Positions 41,787-50,207 of a DNA stretch of 64,000 nucleotides are shown here, in pieces. Within the stretch, counting starts at the first letter, position 1. Each line of letters opens with the position of its first letter. Made by a program: the position numbers and the translations under genes. The notes below the pieces were generated by a model. That model did no database searches and was not told the DNA's origin. It saw nothing but the letters and a program-made list of their open reading frames with translations. Origin of the DNA: Gemmatimonadota bacterium (lineage in GTDB: Bacteria; Latescibacterota; UBA2968; GCA-2709665); contig JAPPJY010000091.1 of the NCBI GenBank assembly GCA_028874335.1, forward strand, positions 1-64,000, given 5' to 3'.

Positions 41787-42404
41787 ATGGTTAATCCTGA
41801 CGAAGTCATCGGCGAGGAGAAACAGGAGGAAACCGCCGAACCGGAAGGCGGCGGGGACGATGAGGCTTCAGGCGAAGACGACGCGCCGGACCCGCTCGAG
41901 GAAGCCCTTCGGGAATCCGAAGAGTACAAGGACCGGTGGATACGCCTGGCAGCCGAGTTCGACAATTACAAGAAACGGAGGACGAGGGAGTTCGATGCCC
42001 TGATACAGTCGGCCAGTGAGAACCTGATTCGGGATCTGCTGCCCGTTCTCGACTCGGTCGCGCGCGCGCTGGAGCACCGCGCCGACGGCGATGAGGAGTC
42101 CGACGGGTTCAAACAGGGTGTGACGATGATCATGGAGGAATTGCCCAAAGTCCTCCAGCGTCGGGGTCTTTCCGAGATCGAAGCCGAGGGGCAGCCGTTC
42201 GATCCCAATTATCATGAAGCGCTGATGCAGATGACTTCGGAAGATCACGCCGAAGGGCTCGTGATGGCCGTGGTGGAACGCGGGTACCGGCTTGGCGAGA
42301 AAGTGATCCGTCCCTCCAGGGTCGTCGTGAGCGGCGGAAGCGCCGGAGAGGAGTCCGGAAGCGAAGAAGAGGGCGAGAAGGAGAGTGAAGCGCGGCAATC
42401 CTGA
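41787..42404 (+). CDS. grpE: Nucleotide exchange factor GrpE
   Basis: A 205-residue DnaK co-chaperone. An acidic N-terminus is followed by the coiled-coil YKDRWIRLAAEFDNYKKRR and the beta-domain signature QPFDPNYHEALMQ, then GYRLGEKVIRPSRVVVS at the C-terminus. It releases ADP from DnaK. The Shine-Dalgarno GAAGGAGG lies about 14 nt before ATG 41787, longer than usual spacing; no nearer in-frame start is seen. It is followed 51 nt later by dnaJ, with no dnaK in this cluster. Confidence 0.94.
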   Translation: MVNPDEVIGEEKQEETAEPEGGGDDEASGEDDAPDPLEEALRESEEYKDRWIRLAAEFDNYKKRRTREFDALIQSASENLIRDLLPVLDSVARALEHRADGDEESDGFKQGVTMIMEELPKVLQRRGLSEIEAEGQPFDPNYHEALMQMTSEDHAEGLVMAVVERGYRLGEKVIRPSRVVVSGGSAGEESGSEEEGEKESEARQS

Positions 42405-42455
42405 GCAGGGCCGGAATACGGCTCTGTTGTCTGTTTTGCCCCACAGGAACGAGTC

Positions 42456-43613
42456 ATGTCCAAACGTGATTATTATGACGTTCTCGGCGTGGAGCGCGGC
42501 GCGACCGATGGCGACATCAAGAAGGCCTACCGCAAGCAGGCGATGAAGTATCATCCGGACCGCAACGCGGGCGATGAAGAGGCCGCGGCCAGATTCAAGG
42601 AGGCTGCGGAAGCGTACGAGGTCCTCGGCGATGCCCAGAAACGCCAGGTCTACGACCAGTACGGGCACGCGGGCCTGGGCGGTCCGTTCCAGGGCGGCGG
42701 CTTTCAATGGTCCGACTTCACCCATGCGACCGATTTTGAAGACATTTTTTCAAACCTGGACGACGTGTTCGGCGGCGGGATTCTGGGCGATCTGTTCGGC
42801 CGCCGTGGAGGTCGGCGCGGCCCGCAGCGCGGGGAAGACCTCCGCATACCGGTCCGGTTGACGCTCGAGGAGATTGCGTCTGGTGTCCAGAAGCGGATCC
42901 GCTTCGCCCGAATGGACCGGTGCGACACCTGCTCCGGAAGCGGCGCGCGGTCCGGCGCCGCCGCCAGGACCTGCAGCGTGTGCAACGGGATGGGGCAGGT
43001 GCGTCAGGCTACGAGGTCGTTGTTCGGGCAATTCGTGAACGTCACCACGTGCCCCCAATGCAATGGCGAAGGCAAGGTGATCGGCGACCGATGTTCCGAC
43101 TGCGGCGGCGAGGGAAGGGCGAAGAAGACCGTCAGTCTGTCCGTCAATATCCCGGCGGGCGTCACCGACGGCAACTACATACCGTTACGGGGGCAAGGGA
43201 GCGTCGGGCCGAGGGACGGTACCGCGGGCGATTGTATGGTGCTGATCGAAGAGGCGGAGCACGAGCATTTCGAGCGGCACGGCAATGATATACTCTATGA
43301 ATTGCCGATTAGCTTCAGCCAGGCGGCGCTGGGCGCGGAGGTCACGGTGCCCACGCTGAACAGCAGGGCCGAGATGAAGATCCCGGCGGGGACCCAGTCC
43401 GGGCAGGTCTTTCGCCTGAAGGGCAAGGGGATTCCGGAGTTGAACGGGTATGGTACAGGAGACCAGCTGGTCCGCGTGATGGTCTGGACGCCCGCACGCC
43501 TCAACGAAGAGGAAAAAGCGCTCTTCCGGCAGCTGGCCGATTTCGAAAACGTCCAGCCTCCCGAGGGTGGAAAGGGTCTGTTCGAACGCATGAAGGGGGC
43601 ATTTGGCGCTTAG
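42456..43613 (+). CDS. dnaJ: Chaperone protein DnaJ
   Basis: A 385-residue type I Hsp40. The J domain has MSKRDYYDVLGV and MKYHPDRN (the HPD motif, about 33-35). A Gly/Phe-rich region follows (about 70-125). The zinc-finger domain has four CxxCxGxG motifs: CDTCSGSG, CSVCNGMG, CPQCNGEG and CSDCGGEG. The C-terminal substrate-binding domains end the protein. It stimulates DnaK ATPase and holds unfolded proteins. Last gene of hrcA-grpE-dnaJ, with an intrinsic terminator at 43740-43768. Confidence 0.96.
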   Translation: MSKRDYYDVLGVERGATDGDIKKAYRKQAMKYHPDRNAGDEEAAARFKEAAEAYEVLGDAQKRQVYDQYGHAGLGGPFQGGGFQWSDFTHATDFEDIFSNLDDVFGGGILGDLFGRRGGRRGPQRGEDLRIPVRLTLEEIASGVQKRIRFARMDRCDTCSGSGARSGAAARTCSVCNGMGQVRQATRSLFGQFVNVTTCPQCNGEGKVIGDRCSDCGGEGRAKKTVSLSVNIPAGVTDGNYIPLRGQGSVGPRDGTAGDCMVLIEEAEHEHFERHGNDILYELPISFSQAALGAEVTVPTLNSRAEMKIPAGTQSGQVFRLKGKGIPELNGYGTGDQLVRVMVWTPARLNEEEKALFRQLADFENVQPPEGGKGLFERMKGAFGA

Positions 43614-43733
43614 CGCACGGTGCAGGCGAATGGGTATGCGACGCGGGAGGTCACGGTGCGAGATCGTCTTCTCGCGTCTTTCGTAGTTTCGTTTATTCGT
43701 ATTCTCGTAGTTTCGTATTCTCGCAGTCTTTTC

Positions 43734-45170
43734 TTATGTCAGCCTCGGAAAAAGGGGCTGGCTTTTTTGTATCCGGGATTTCGAGAAACCGGTTTCGATT
43801 CTATTGGCAGTACCGGGAAGAAAGGGTCTCAGCACCCGCGAAATTTCCAGAACGGATCCGACCCAGGCCGTGAGGTGTTCAGACAACCTCCCTGCCTTCT
43901 CTCTTTTCAAGCGTTCCCAGGGGCGTGCCGCGTCGATCTCGCGGTTCAGCTTTCCGACTTGCTGCCAGATCGTCCGGAGCGCGCCGGCGAAGTCGGACCT
44001 GTCCAGCGCGCCGCTGAGGTCAGGCGGTATCCGGGTGTCGCACGAATCCACCGGACCGTGACCGGACCTCTCGCAGAGGGCCTCCAGCCGGCGCACCAGG
44101 TTCCCCAGGCCATTCGCCAGGTCCGCGTTGTAGAGGTCCCGGAGCCGGGATTCCGATACGTCTCCGTCCTCTCCTGAGCGTACGGCGCGGAGCAGGTAGT
44201 ACCTGAGTGCGTCGGCGCCGTATCGCCGGATCAGTGGGAACGGATCCACGGCGTTGCCCTGCGACTTGCCGATCTTGCGACCCTCCACGGTCAGGTGTCC
44301 ATGGACGAAGATCGTCCGGGGCAGCGGCAGGCCGGCTGAGAGCAACAGTGCCGGCCAGCATATCGCGTGGAATTTGAGGATGTCTTTGCCGATCACGTGG
44401 ATCCTGTGGGAGCAGTTCTCCCAGTAGCGTTCGAAATTCCCTTCGTTTGAGCCGTAACCGGGGCCGGTGAGGTAGTTGGTCAGGGCGTCGAACCACACGT
44501 ACATGACCTGCGTCGGGTCACCGGGCACGGGCACGCCCCAGCCTCCAGATCTTTCCCGATTGCGGGAAATGCTGAAATCCCGCAGGCCCAGGCGGATGAA
44601 TCCAAGCGCCTCGTTTCGCCGGGTTTCCGGGAGAATGCGCAGCCTACCGGACACGATCAGGGTCTCCAGCGCCTTCTGATAGGCGGACAGGCGGAAGAAA
44701 TAGTTCGTTTCCTCGACGATCTCGGGTTCGACGCCGTGTACGGGGCACCGTCCGTTCGTCAGGTCCCGCTTCAGATAGAAGTCCTCGCAACCCACGCAAT
44801 ACAGACCGCGGTATTTTTTTTGGACGATATCCGCCTTCCGGCAGGCCGTCCAGAACCGTGAGGCGCCACGGAAGTGCTCAGTGGATGACGAGCGAATGAA
44901 ACTTTTGTAAGAGATATCGAGGGCATCGGCAAGGCCCTGGAAAACAGCGGCGTTCCGGTCGCAGAGCTGCCGGGGGGTCAGGCCTTCGCTCTCGGCGGCC
45001 TTCACGTTCTTGAAAGCGTTCTCGTCCGTACCGGTCAGCAGGAACGCGTCGTCGCCCTGCAGCCGGCGCCAGCGGGCGATCACGTCGGCCTGAACGAGCT
45101 CCAGCGCGAAGCCCACGTGTGGACGGGCGTTGACGTAGGGAATCGACGTCGATACATAGGCGGTCTTCAT
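43734..45170 (-). CDS. metG: Methionyl-tRNA synthetase
   Basis: A 478-residue class I aminoacyl-tRNA synthetase. The ATP-site HIGH motif appears as IPYVNARPHVGFALE; the CP domain holds GLYCVGCEDFYLKRDL and CPVHG, a single zinc-knuckle pair; YVWFDALTNYLTG is the Met-pocket region; and the KMSKS loop is KIGKS in EGRKIGKSQGN. The anticodon-binding helical domain (about 350-460) ends the protein, which lacks the C-terminal tRNA-binding domain of longer forms. Start ATG 45170 has AAAGGA upstream; an in-frame ATG at 45200 would overlap the leader terminator. The leader suggests attenuation. Confidence 0.94.
   Translation of the reverse strand: MKTAYVSTSIPYVNARPHVGFALELVQADVIARWRRLQGDDAFLLTGTDENAFKNVKAAESEGLTPRQLCDRNAAVFQGLADALDISYKSFIRSSSTEHFRGASRFWTACRKADIVQKKYRGLYCVGCEDFYLKRDLTNGRCPVHGVEPEIVEETNYFFRLSAYQKALETLIVSGRLRILPETRRNEALGFIRLGLRDFSISRNRERSGGWGVPVPGDPTQVMYVWFDALTNYLTGPGYGSNEGNFERYWENCSHRIHVIGKDILKFHAICWPALLLSAGLPLPRTIFVHGHLTVEGRKIGKSQGNAVDPFPLIRRYGADALRYYLLRAVRSGEDGDVSESRLRDLYNADLANGLGNLVRRLEALCERSGHGPVDSCDTRIPPDLSGALDRSDFAGALRTIWQQVGKLNREIDAARPWERLKREKAGRLSEHLTAWVGSVLEISRVLRPFLPGTANRIETGFSKSRIQKSQPLFPRLT
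43740..43768 (+). terminator. Terminator of the hrcA operon, inside the 3' end of metG
   Basis: CAGCC/GGCTG stem around an A-rich loop followed by six T residues on the plus strand. It sits within the last codons of the convergent metG gene (stop at 43734). The preceding spacer 43614-43733 contains an irregular tandem repeat built on tcgtagtttcg and tattctcg (43678-43726). Confidence 0.65.
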
Positions 45171-45189
45171 GGCGAGTCCTTTGGAAGAG

Positions 45190-45222
45190 AAAAAACCCAC
45201 CGCCGATCCGCCGGCGGTGGGT
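45190..45222 (-). terminator. Attenuator-like terminator 20 nt before metG
   Basis: Read on the minus strand, an 11-bp perfect stem ACCCACCGCCG/CGGCGGTGGGT with a six-nt loop is followed by six T residues and then the metG Shine-Dalgarno. No other gene ends here on this strand except the small leader ORF at 45253-45411. Placement between promoter and start codon is typical of attenuation control of an aminoacyl-tRNA synthetase gene. It is not a T-box in an obvious way: I do not see the T-box sequence AGGGTGGNACCGCG. Confidence 0.65.
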
Positions 45223-45252
45223 TGGTCGATTACGGTTCCAATGTCGTTCAGT

Positions 45253-45411
45253 TTAATTCATGGAATGCTCCGCCGCGGGATGTCCGTTAGAGAAGGAGGA
45301 CATCATGCACATCGCAATCGCGGCGACACGAGTCGACGCATCGTCATGCGGAACGGCTAAGGGTCGCCCTGATACACGCGACCGGTTAACTGACAATCGA
45401 ACGGATTTCAT
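45253..45411 (-). CDS. Possible leader peptide of metG
   Basis: A 52-codon ORF in the metG leader, starting at ATG 45411 behind AAGGGAG (spacing 6) and ending at TAA, about 30 nt before the terminator stem. Its sequence MKSVRLSVNRSRVSGRPLAV and on contains AAIAMCMMSS, with three Met codons in a four-codon run, and two more Met codons. That is what a leader peptide for Met-tRNA attenuation could look like. No conservation evidence is available, so this is a proposal. Confidence 0.4.
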   Translation of the reverse strand: MKSVRLSVNRSRVSGRPLAVPHDDASTRVAAIAMCMMSSFSNGHPAAEHSMN

Positions 45412-45617
45412 GATACGCTCCCTTATTGTGTGGGCGTAAAGATAGATGGCCGACCTGTAATTGTCAAGCTCGAAATCCTCATCTTGCCCTTGTCCTTTTC
45501 GCGGGATGGGCTTACATTGTCGAAGAGGGGAAAACCGGCGACTGGCCCGGCGGTCGCCCGGATACAGGCCGCACCGGGCGCAGCCTTACTTTTTCGGACA
45601 TTAATAGGGATTCGGAT

Positions 45618-46667
45618 TTGCTTTTCTGGCTGGGAGAACGTTTCGCGGACGTTTACGGGCCGCTTCGGTTGTTGACGTCCTATCTGTTTCTGGCCGTCCT
45701 CGGCACGGCGCTGGCCGGATTCTTCACCTGGCGTCTGCTGCCCCGGCTGTGGATGCGGTTGCCCAAGGACCGGGGCCGGGAGTACGCCGTCGAGAACGAA
45801 CAGAGCCACGGCAAACCGGTTGGCGCCGGCATCATCTTCATACCGATCTACGTCGCCGTGTGTATCCTCGTCCTCCCGCCGGGCTTCCAGTACTGGCAGA
45901 TCCTCGGTTGCGTCATGCTCGCGATGGTGGCAGGGTTTCTGGACGATCGAAGTCCGGGGGGATGGGGCGAGTATCGCGTGGGCGCGATCGATCTGGGCAT
46001 ATCGTTGCTGGGCGCCATGGTCATCTGTCAGCTGGAACCCGTTCAACTCTGGCTGCCGCTGATGAAGACGCCTGTATCGGTTCCGCCGTGGATTTTCGTG
46101 CCCGGCGCCGCGTTATTGATCTGGGTCTCAATCAACGCCACCAACTGTACCGACGGCGTGGACGGGCTGTCGGGCAGTTTGAGCGTGATGGCATTCGTCT
46201 ACCTGGCCACGATTCTGTACGGGATCGTGGGACACCGGGACATCGCCAGGTATCTGCTCGTGCCGCATTACCCGGATGGCGCGGTGTGGGCGCTGTTTGC
46301 ATTTATCATGGCCGGATGTCTGGCCGGCTACCTCTGGTACAATGCGTATCCCAGTTCGGTTCTTATGGGCGACGCGGGCTCCCGGCCGATGGGCTTCCTG
46401 CTCGGGATCCTGGTTCTGGCGTGCGGCAATCCGTTTCTGATCGTGGTCGTTGCCGGCGTGGTTCTTGTGAACGGCGCCACGGGGCTCCTGAAAGTCGCGT
46501 TTCTGCGGTTTTTGAAAATCGGAATTTTCAGGACGGTCCGTTATCCGCTGCACGATCACTTCCGGCACAAGAACGGCTGGTCGAATACCCACGTGCTCGT
46601 GCGGTTCATCCTGCTTCAGGCGTTCGTCACGCCAATCCTGCTGGTACTGCTGGTCAAGATCCGTTGA
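45618..46667 (+). CDS. MraY/glycosyltransferase family 4-like prenyl-phosphate transferase
   Basis: A 349-residue protein with about ten membrane helices. It shows the MraY layout: EQSHGKPVGAGIIFIP, the active-site NATNCTDGVDGLSGSL (NxTDGxDGL), LMGDAGSRPMGF (GD.GS) and a cytoplasmic HDHFRHKNGW in place of the usual HHHFE/HHHYE loop. These enzymes link phospho-sugars to undecaprenyl phosphate. The HHH deviation and the isolation from a dcw cluster suggest a paralogue or a divergent MraY. The start is TTG 45618 (AGGGA 7 nt upstream), giving MLFWLGERFADVYGPL, which matches MraY N-termini; a longer frame upstream does not look coding. Confidence 0.8.
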   Translation: MLFWLGERFADVYGPLRLLTSYLFLAVLGTALAGFFTWRLLPRLWMRLPKDRGREYAVENEQSHGKPVGAGIIFIPIYVAVCILVLPPGFQYWQILGCVMLAMVAGFLDDRSPGGWGEYRVGAIDLGISLLGAMVICQLEPVQLWLPLMKTPVSVPPWIFVPGAALLIWVSINATNCTDGVDGLSGSLSVMAFVYLATILYGIVGHRDIARYLLVPHYPDGAVWALFAFIMAGCLAGYLWYNAYPSSVLMGDAGSRPMGFLLGILVLACGNPFLIVVVAGVVLVNGATGLLKVAFLRFLKIGIFRTVRYPLHDHFRHKNGWSNTHVLVRFILLQAFVTPILLVLLVKIR

Positions 46668-46677
46668 ACGACGCATA

Positions 46678-46841
46678 AGAAGCTGTCTTAAAATTCCCAG
46701 CGGTCTTCGCGCGGCTGCAAAAGCGCCGGTCGGCGTTGGTCAAACCCGCCCGTATAGACAAATATGGGCGGATTTTCCCGTCTTGACCGCCACTTTTTCG
46801 CTCGCGCTCGGGAACTCACCGGGAATTTTAAGACAGCTTCT
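46678..46841. mobile_element. Snap-back MITE-like element, 164 bp
   Basis: It begins with agaagctgtcttaaaattcc (46678-) and ends with the exact complement ggaattttaagacagcttct (to 46841), giving 20-21-bp perfect terminal inverted repeats. TAA flanks both inner ends. A central hairpin is formed by CCGCCC...GGGCGG around 46757-46784, and the two arms are imperfectly complementary over most of their length. There is no coding capacity. A diverged copy of its right end is at 1-67. The GCTGTCT-AAAA ends resemble inverted repeats of some IS5- or IS1182-like elements, which is an inference. Confidence 0.75.
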
Positions 46842-46852
46842 AAGAGGGACAT

Positions 46853-48199
46853 ATGGACGGGAAAGAGGCGTTGAAGCGAAAAATCTGCGAGGCCATCGAC
46901 CGCCGCAGGGTGCAGATCGAGCGGATCGGGGACCACATCATGGCCCACCCCGAGACCGGATTCAAGGAATTCGAGACCGCCAGGCTGGCGGAAAACACCA
47001 TGGAAGAATTCGGGATATCACCCGAAACCGGGCTTGGAATCACGGGCGTAAAGGGTATCCTCCGGGGCGCGAAGCCCGGCCCGACCGTGGCCCTGATCGG
47101 CGAGCTGGATTCACTCGTGGTACCGGACCATCCCATGGCGGACCCCGATACCGGCGCCGCCCACGCGTGCGGCCACAATGCCCAGATGGCTGGACTGCTG
47201 GGGGCGATGATGGGGATGGTGGACACGGGCGCGGCCGAGTCCATGGCCGGAAACGTCGTGTTCTTCGCCGTGCCGGCGGAAGAATACATCGAAGTCGAAT
47301 ACCGGATGGGACTGGTCAGGGAAGGAAAGCTGGAGTTTCTGGGCGGGAAACCGGAACTCGTCCGGCTCGGGCATTTCGACGACGTCGACATGGCGGCGAT
47401 GATCCACACGCACAGCGACCACAATATGAAGAAAGCCGCGATTTCCGAGTCGTGCAACGGGTGCCTGGTGAAGATGATCCACTTCATCGGCAAGGCCGCG
47501 CACGCGGGAGGCGCGCCGCACCGGGGAATCAACGCGTTGAACGCGGCCCAGGTCGCATTGGCGGTCATTCACGCGCAGCGGGAGACGTTTCGGGATGGCG
47601 ACGCGATCCGCGTTCATCCGATAATCACGAAGGGCGGAGATATCGTGAACGTGGTGCCCGCGGAGGTCAGGATGGAGACCTACGTCAGGGGAAAGACGAA
47701 TGAAGCCATGCTGGACGCCAACGAAAAGGTCGACCGTGCGATCCGCGCCGGGGCCATGGCGGTGGGCGCGCGCGTGGAGATTGAAACGCTTCCGGGGTAC
47801 CTGCCGCTTCGGAACGATCCGGAACTCAGCGCGATTTTCGAAGCCAATTCAAAGGCGTTGCTGGGGGAGGACGAAGTCTGCGAGGTCTCGCACCGGACGG
47901 GTTCCACGGATATGGGCGACCTGTCCCACATCATGCCGGCGATCCATCCATACATGGCCGGGGCGGACGGCGTGGGGCACAGTGCGGATTGGCACATTTC
48001 GGACAGGGAAATGGGGTATCTGGCGCCCGCGAAATCACTTGCGCTGATGGCGGTGGACCTGCTTCACGGTGAGGGCGAGACTGCGGCCGGTCTGCTCAGG
48101 GATTACAAACCGGCGATGACGAAGGACGAATACCTGGCGTTTCAGCGGGCGCTGTTCAAGACGGAGATCTACGACGGGTCGCGCCCGGGGGAACAATAG
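46853..48199 (+). CDS. M20 family amidohydrolase (AbgB/HipO-like)
   Basis: A 448-residue zinc amidohydrolase. It has IMAHPETGFKEFETA (substrate-region start of the amidohydrolase subgroup), ELDSLVVPDHP, HACGHNAQM (ligand region), VPAEEYIEVEYR (catalytic Glu), HFIGKAAHAGGAPHRGINAL (dimerisation loop) and a final GVGHSADWHISD His. This pattern fits aminobenzoyl-glutamate or N-acyl-amino-acid hydrolases. The gamma-glutamyltransferase gene begins 1 nt after its stop, so the two are co-translated and probably degrade gamma-glutamyl or acyl-amino-acid compounds. It lies just behind the MITE-like element. Confidence 0.88.
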   Translation: MDGKEALKRKICEAIDRRRVQIERIGDHIMAHPETGFKEFETARLAENTMEEFGISPETGLGITGVKGILRGAKPGPTVALIGELDSLVVPDHPMADPDTGAAHACGHNAQMAGLLGAMMGMVDTGAAESMAGNVVFFAVPAEEYIEVEYRMGLVREGKLEFLGGKPELVRLGHFDDVDMAAMIHTHSDHNMKKAAISESCNGCLVKMIHFIGKAAHAGGAPHRGINALNAAQVALAVIHAQRETFRDGDAIRVHPIITKGGDIVNVVPAEVRMETYVRGKTNEAMLDANEKVDRAIRAGAMAVGARVEIETLPGYLPLRNDPELSAIFEANSKALLGEDEVCEVSHRTGSTDMGDLSHIMPAIHPYMAGADGVGHSADWHISDREMGYLAPAKSLALMAVDLLHGEGETAAGLLRDYKPAMTKDEYLAFQRALFKTEIYDGSRPGEQ

Positions 48200-48200
48200 A

Positions 48201-49829
48201 ATGGCGCGTACGAGTAACTCCGGAATAGGCTGGAACGCCGTCAGCAGTACGGGCGCGGTTGCCGCGGGCGGGGCCGGCGCCGTGGAGGCCGGGATCCGGA
48301 TCATGGAGAGCGGCGGGAATGCCGCGGACGCGGCGGCGGCGACCATCCTCGCGCTGAACGTGACCGATCACGGCGCGTGCTCGATCGGCGGCGAGGTGCC
48401 GGTGATCCTCTACGATGCGGGCAGGAATGAAGTGAAAACGCTTTCCGGGCAGGGCCGGGCGCCGCTCTCGCGGGAAGCGATCGACTGGTACATGGCAAAC
48501 GGCATTCCCGACAGGGACATCAAGATGGCGCCTGTTCCCTCGGTCGTGGATCTGTGCACGACGTTGCTCATCCGGTACGGCACGCAGTCCTTCGAAGCAG
48601 TCGTTTCTCCCACGCTGGCAATTTTGGATGGTGGCGAGGAATCCTGGCATCACAGGCTCGCGGTGACGCTGCGCAGGCTGGTTGAGGCGGAGCAGGGCGC
48701 CCGCGGAAGCCGCGAGGAGCGGGTGGCGGCCGCGAGCGACCGTTTCTACGGACGAAACGGGGCCCGACAGGACGTTGCCGGTGACCTCGAGGCCGACTAC
48801 GTGGAAAAAGGAGGTTTTCTGCGCAAGGCGGACCTGGCGGCCCACCGGACGCTGATTGAAGATCCCGTCGTGGTCAACTACCGGGGATACGACGTGTATA
48901 AATGCGGTCCGTGGACGCAGGGCCCGTACCTCTGCCAGGCCCTGCGGCTCCTGGAGGGCTACGACCTGAAATCCATGGGCCACCTTTCTGCGGATTACGT
49001 GCACGTGGCCGTGGAAGCGCTCAAGCTGGCCATGGCCGACAGAGACGCGTACTACGCCGATCCGGAATTCGCGGACGTTCCGATGTCGGAATTGCTGTCG
49101 GACGCCTATACCGAAATCCGCCGGCCGCTCATCGATATGGCTAACGCGTCGCTGGAGGCTCGTCCCGGCGACCCGTACGGGTTGAAACCGCTTCGGGGTA
49201 CGGGGGTGTTCGAACACGGTATCGGGGGAACGACCACGTGCGTGGTCGCGGACCGGTGGGGGAACGTGGTTTCGGCAACGCCGAGCGCCAATGTGTATCG
49301 CGACGAATCCCCCTTGGGCGGACGGACCGGGGTATCGTACGGGAACCGCCTGCGAAGCCTGAATACGACCCCCGGCCATCCCAACTGCATCCAGCCGCGG
49401 AAACGCCCGCGCATCACGCTGACGCCCACGCTTGTCCTGAAGGACGGCAGGCCGATTCTGGCGATCAGCGTCGCGGGCGGAGACCTGCAGGACCAGGCGA
49501 CGCTGAACCTGCTCCTGGATTTCATCGAGTTCGATATGCTTCCCGAAAACGCCGTCACCGCGCCGCGCTTCGCCACGGCCCACCACGAGGACTCGTTCGA
49601 TCCCAATCCGGATCGTCCTGCAACGTTCAAACGGGTCGGTTCGCTGAACATAAGCGACCGCGTGAGCCGGGACGTACGTGCCGAACTCGCCTCGCGCGGG
49701 CATCGCGTCGCGTCAAGCGCCGGTCCGATCGCGACCCCGGTCATGCTCTTCATCGATCAGGAAAACGGACGGTTCCACGCCGCCGGGGATCCCGCCGCGG
49801 GCCGCCATGCGGCCGGGCTGGAGGGATAG
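48201..49829 (+). CDS. Gamma-glutamyltransferase family protein
   Basis: A 542-residue Ntn-hydrolase precursor. The N-terminal part holds ESGGNAADAAAATILALNVTDH and GQGRAP (Arg region); the self-cleavage site and catalytic nucleophile align with Thr344 in GGTTTCVVADRWGNVVSAT; the C-terminal part has the LRSLNTTPGHPN and SVAGGDLQDQATLNLLLDF regions. GGTs transfer or hydrolyse gamma-glutamyl groups, for example of glutathione. No signal peptide is visible, unlike the classical periplasmic enzyme, so a cytoplasmic acylase role is possible. It follows the M20 gene by 1 nt. Confidence 0.86.
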   Translation: MARTSNSGIGWNAVSSTGAVAAGGAGAVEAGIRIMESGGNAADAAAATILALNVTDHGACSIGGEVPVILYDAGRNEVKTLSGQGRAPLSREAIDWYMANGIPDRDIKMAPVPSVVDLCTTLLIRYGTQSFEAVVSPTLAILDGGEESWHHRLAVTLRRLVEAEQGARGSREERVAAASDRFYGRNGARQDVAGDLEADYVEKGGFLRKADLAAHRTLIEDPVVVNYRGYDVYKCGPWTQGPYLCQALRLLEGYDLKSMGHLSADYVHVAVEALKLAMADRDAYYADPEFADVPMSELLSDAYTEIRRPLIDMANASLEARPGDPYGLKPLRGTGVFEHGIGGTTTCVVADRWGNVVSATPSANVYRDESPLGGRTGVSYGNRLRSLNTTPGHPNCIQPRKRPRITLTPTLVLKDGRPILAISVAGGDLQDQATLNLLLDFIEFDMLPENAVTAPRFATAHHEDSFDPNPDRPATFKRVGSLNISDRVSRDVRAELASRGHRVASSAGPIATPVMLFIDQENGRFHAAGDPAAGRHAAGLEG

Positions 49830-49916
49830 TTAGAGAGAAAACCCCTCAATTTGCAAAGAGCGAGCAATAAACCCACGCATCCGTTGCAAGTCGTACTGAT
49901 AAACGAAAAGGAAAAG

Positions 49917-49951
49917 GCCCTGCCGACACCGACGTCAGCAGGGCTTTTTTT
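49917..49951 (+). terminator. Terminator of the M20-ggt operon
   Basis: GCCCTGC/GCAGGGC stem with a 14-nt inner loop that can itself pair, followed by seven T residues. It belongs to a block shared with 59396-59429. Confidence 0.75.
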
Positions 49952-50207
49952 AGCGAGTGTATTTTTCGCCTCAACTTCACTTATGTGCTTCTGTCACACC
50001 TGCCTTGCCGCGAATCGGCAACTCGCTGCACCTCTTCCCCGATCCACGCTACATGTGTAGGAGCGTCCCTTGCGGGCACCGCACCCCTCCCCGCGTCGGG
50101 GAGGGGCCGGGGGAGGGGTCCCGTGCCGCGAATTGCCAATTCTCGGTACAGTAGCCCGCGCCAGGTTGGCGGTGCAGGGGCGTCCCTTGTGGGCGCCCCG
50201 TCCCTGT
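49952..50207. repeat. Block duplicated downstream of both kinase genes
   Basis: Shared with 59430-59570: the hairpin-forming stretch gaattgccaattc (50130-50142), a G+C palindrome ggggcgtccc/ggcgcccc (50172-50195), and flanking sequence up to the stop codons. The 50-kb copy has an extra ~90 bp containing the perfect stem CCCCTCCCCG/CGGGGAGGGG (50084-50106). No gene. Confidence 0.7.

Noticed and set aside
45195-45222. T-box riboswitch in the metG leader
   Set aside because: The terminator is present, but the T-box sequence and the usual stem I specifier layout were not found.
48156-49703. 515-codon minus-strand frame opposite the gamma-glutamyltransferase gene
   Set aside because: Shadow of a certain gene, with no family motif.
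49952-50207. CRISPR array or tandem repeats behind the kinase gene
   Set aside because: The palindromes are not regularly spaced and no repeat-spacer pattern or cas gene is present.
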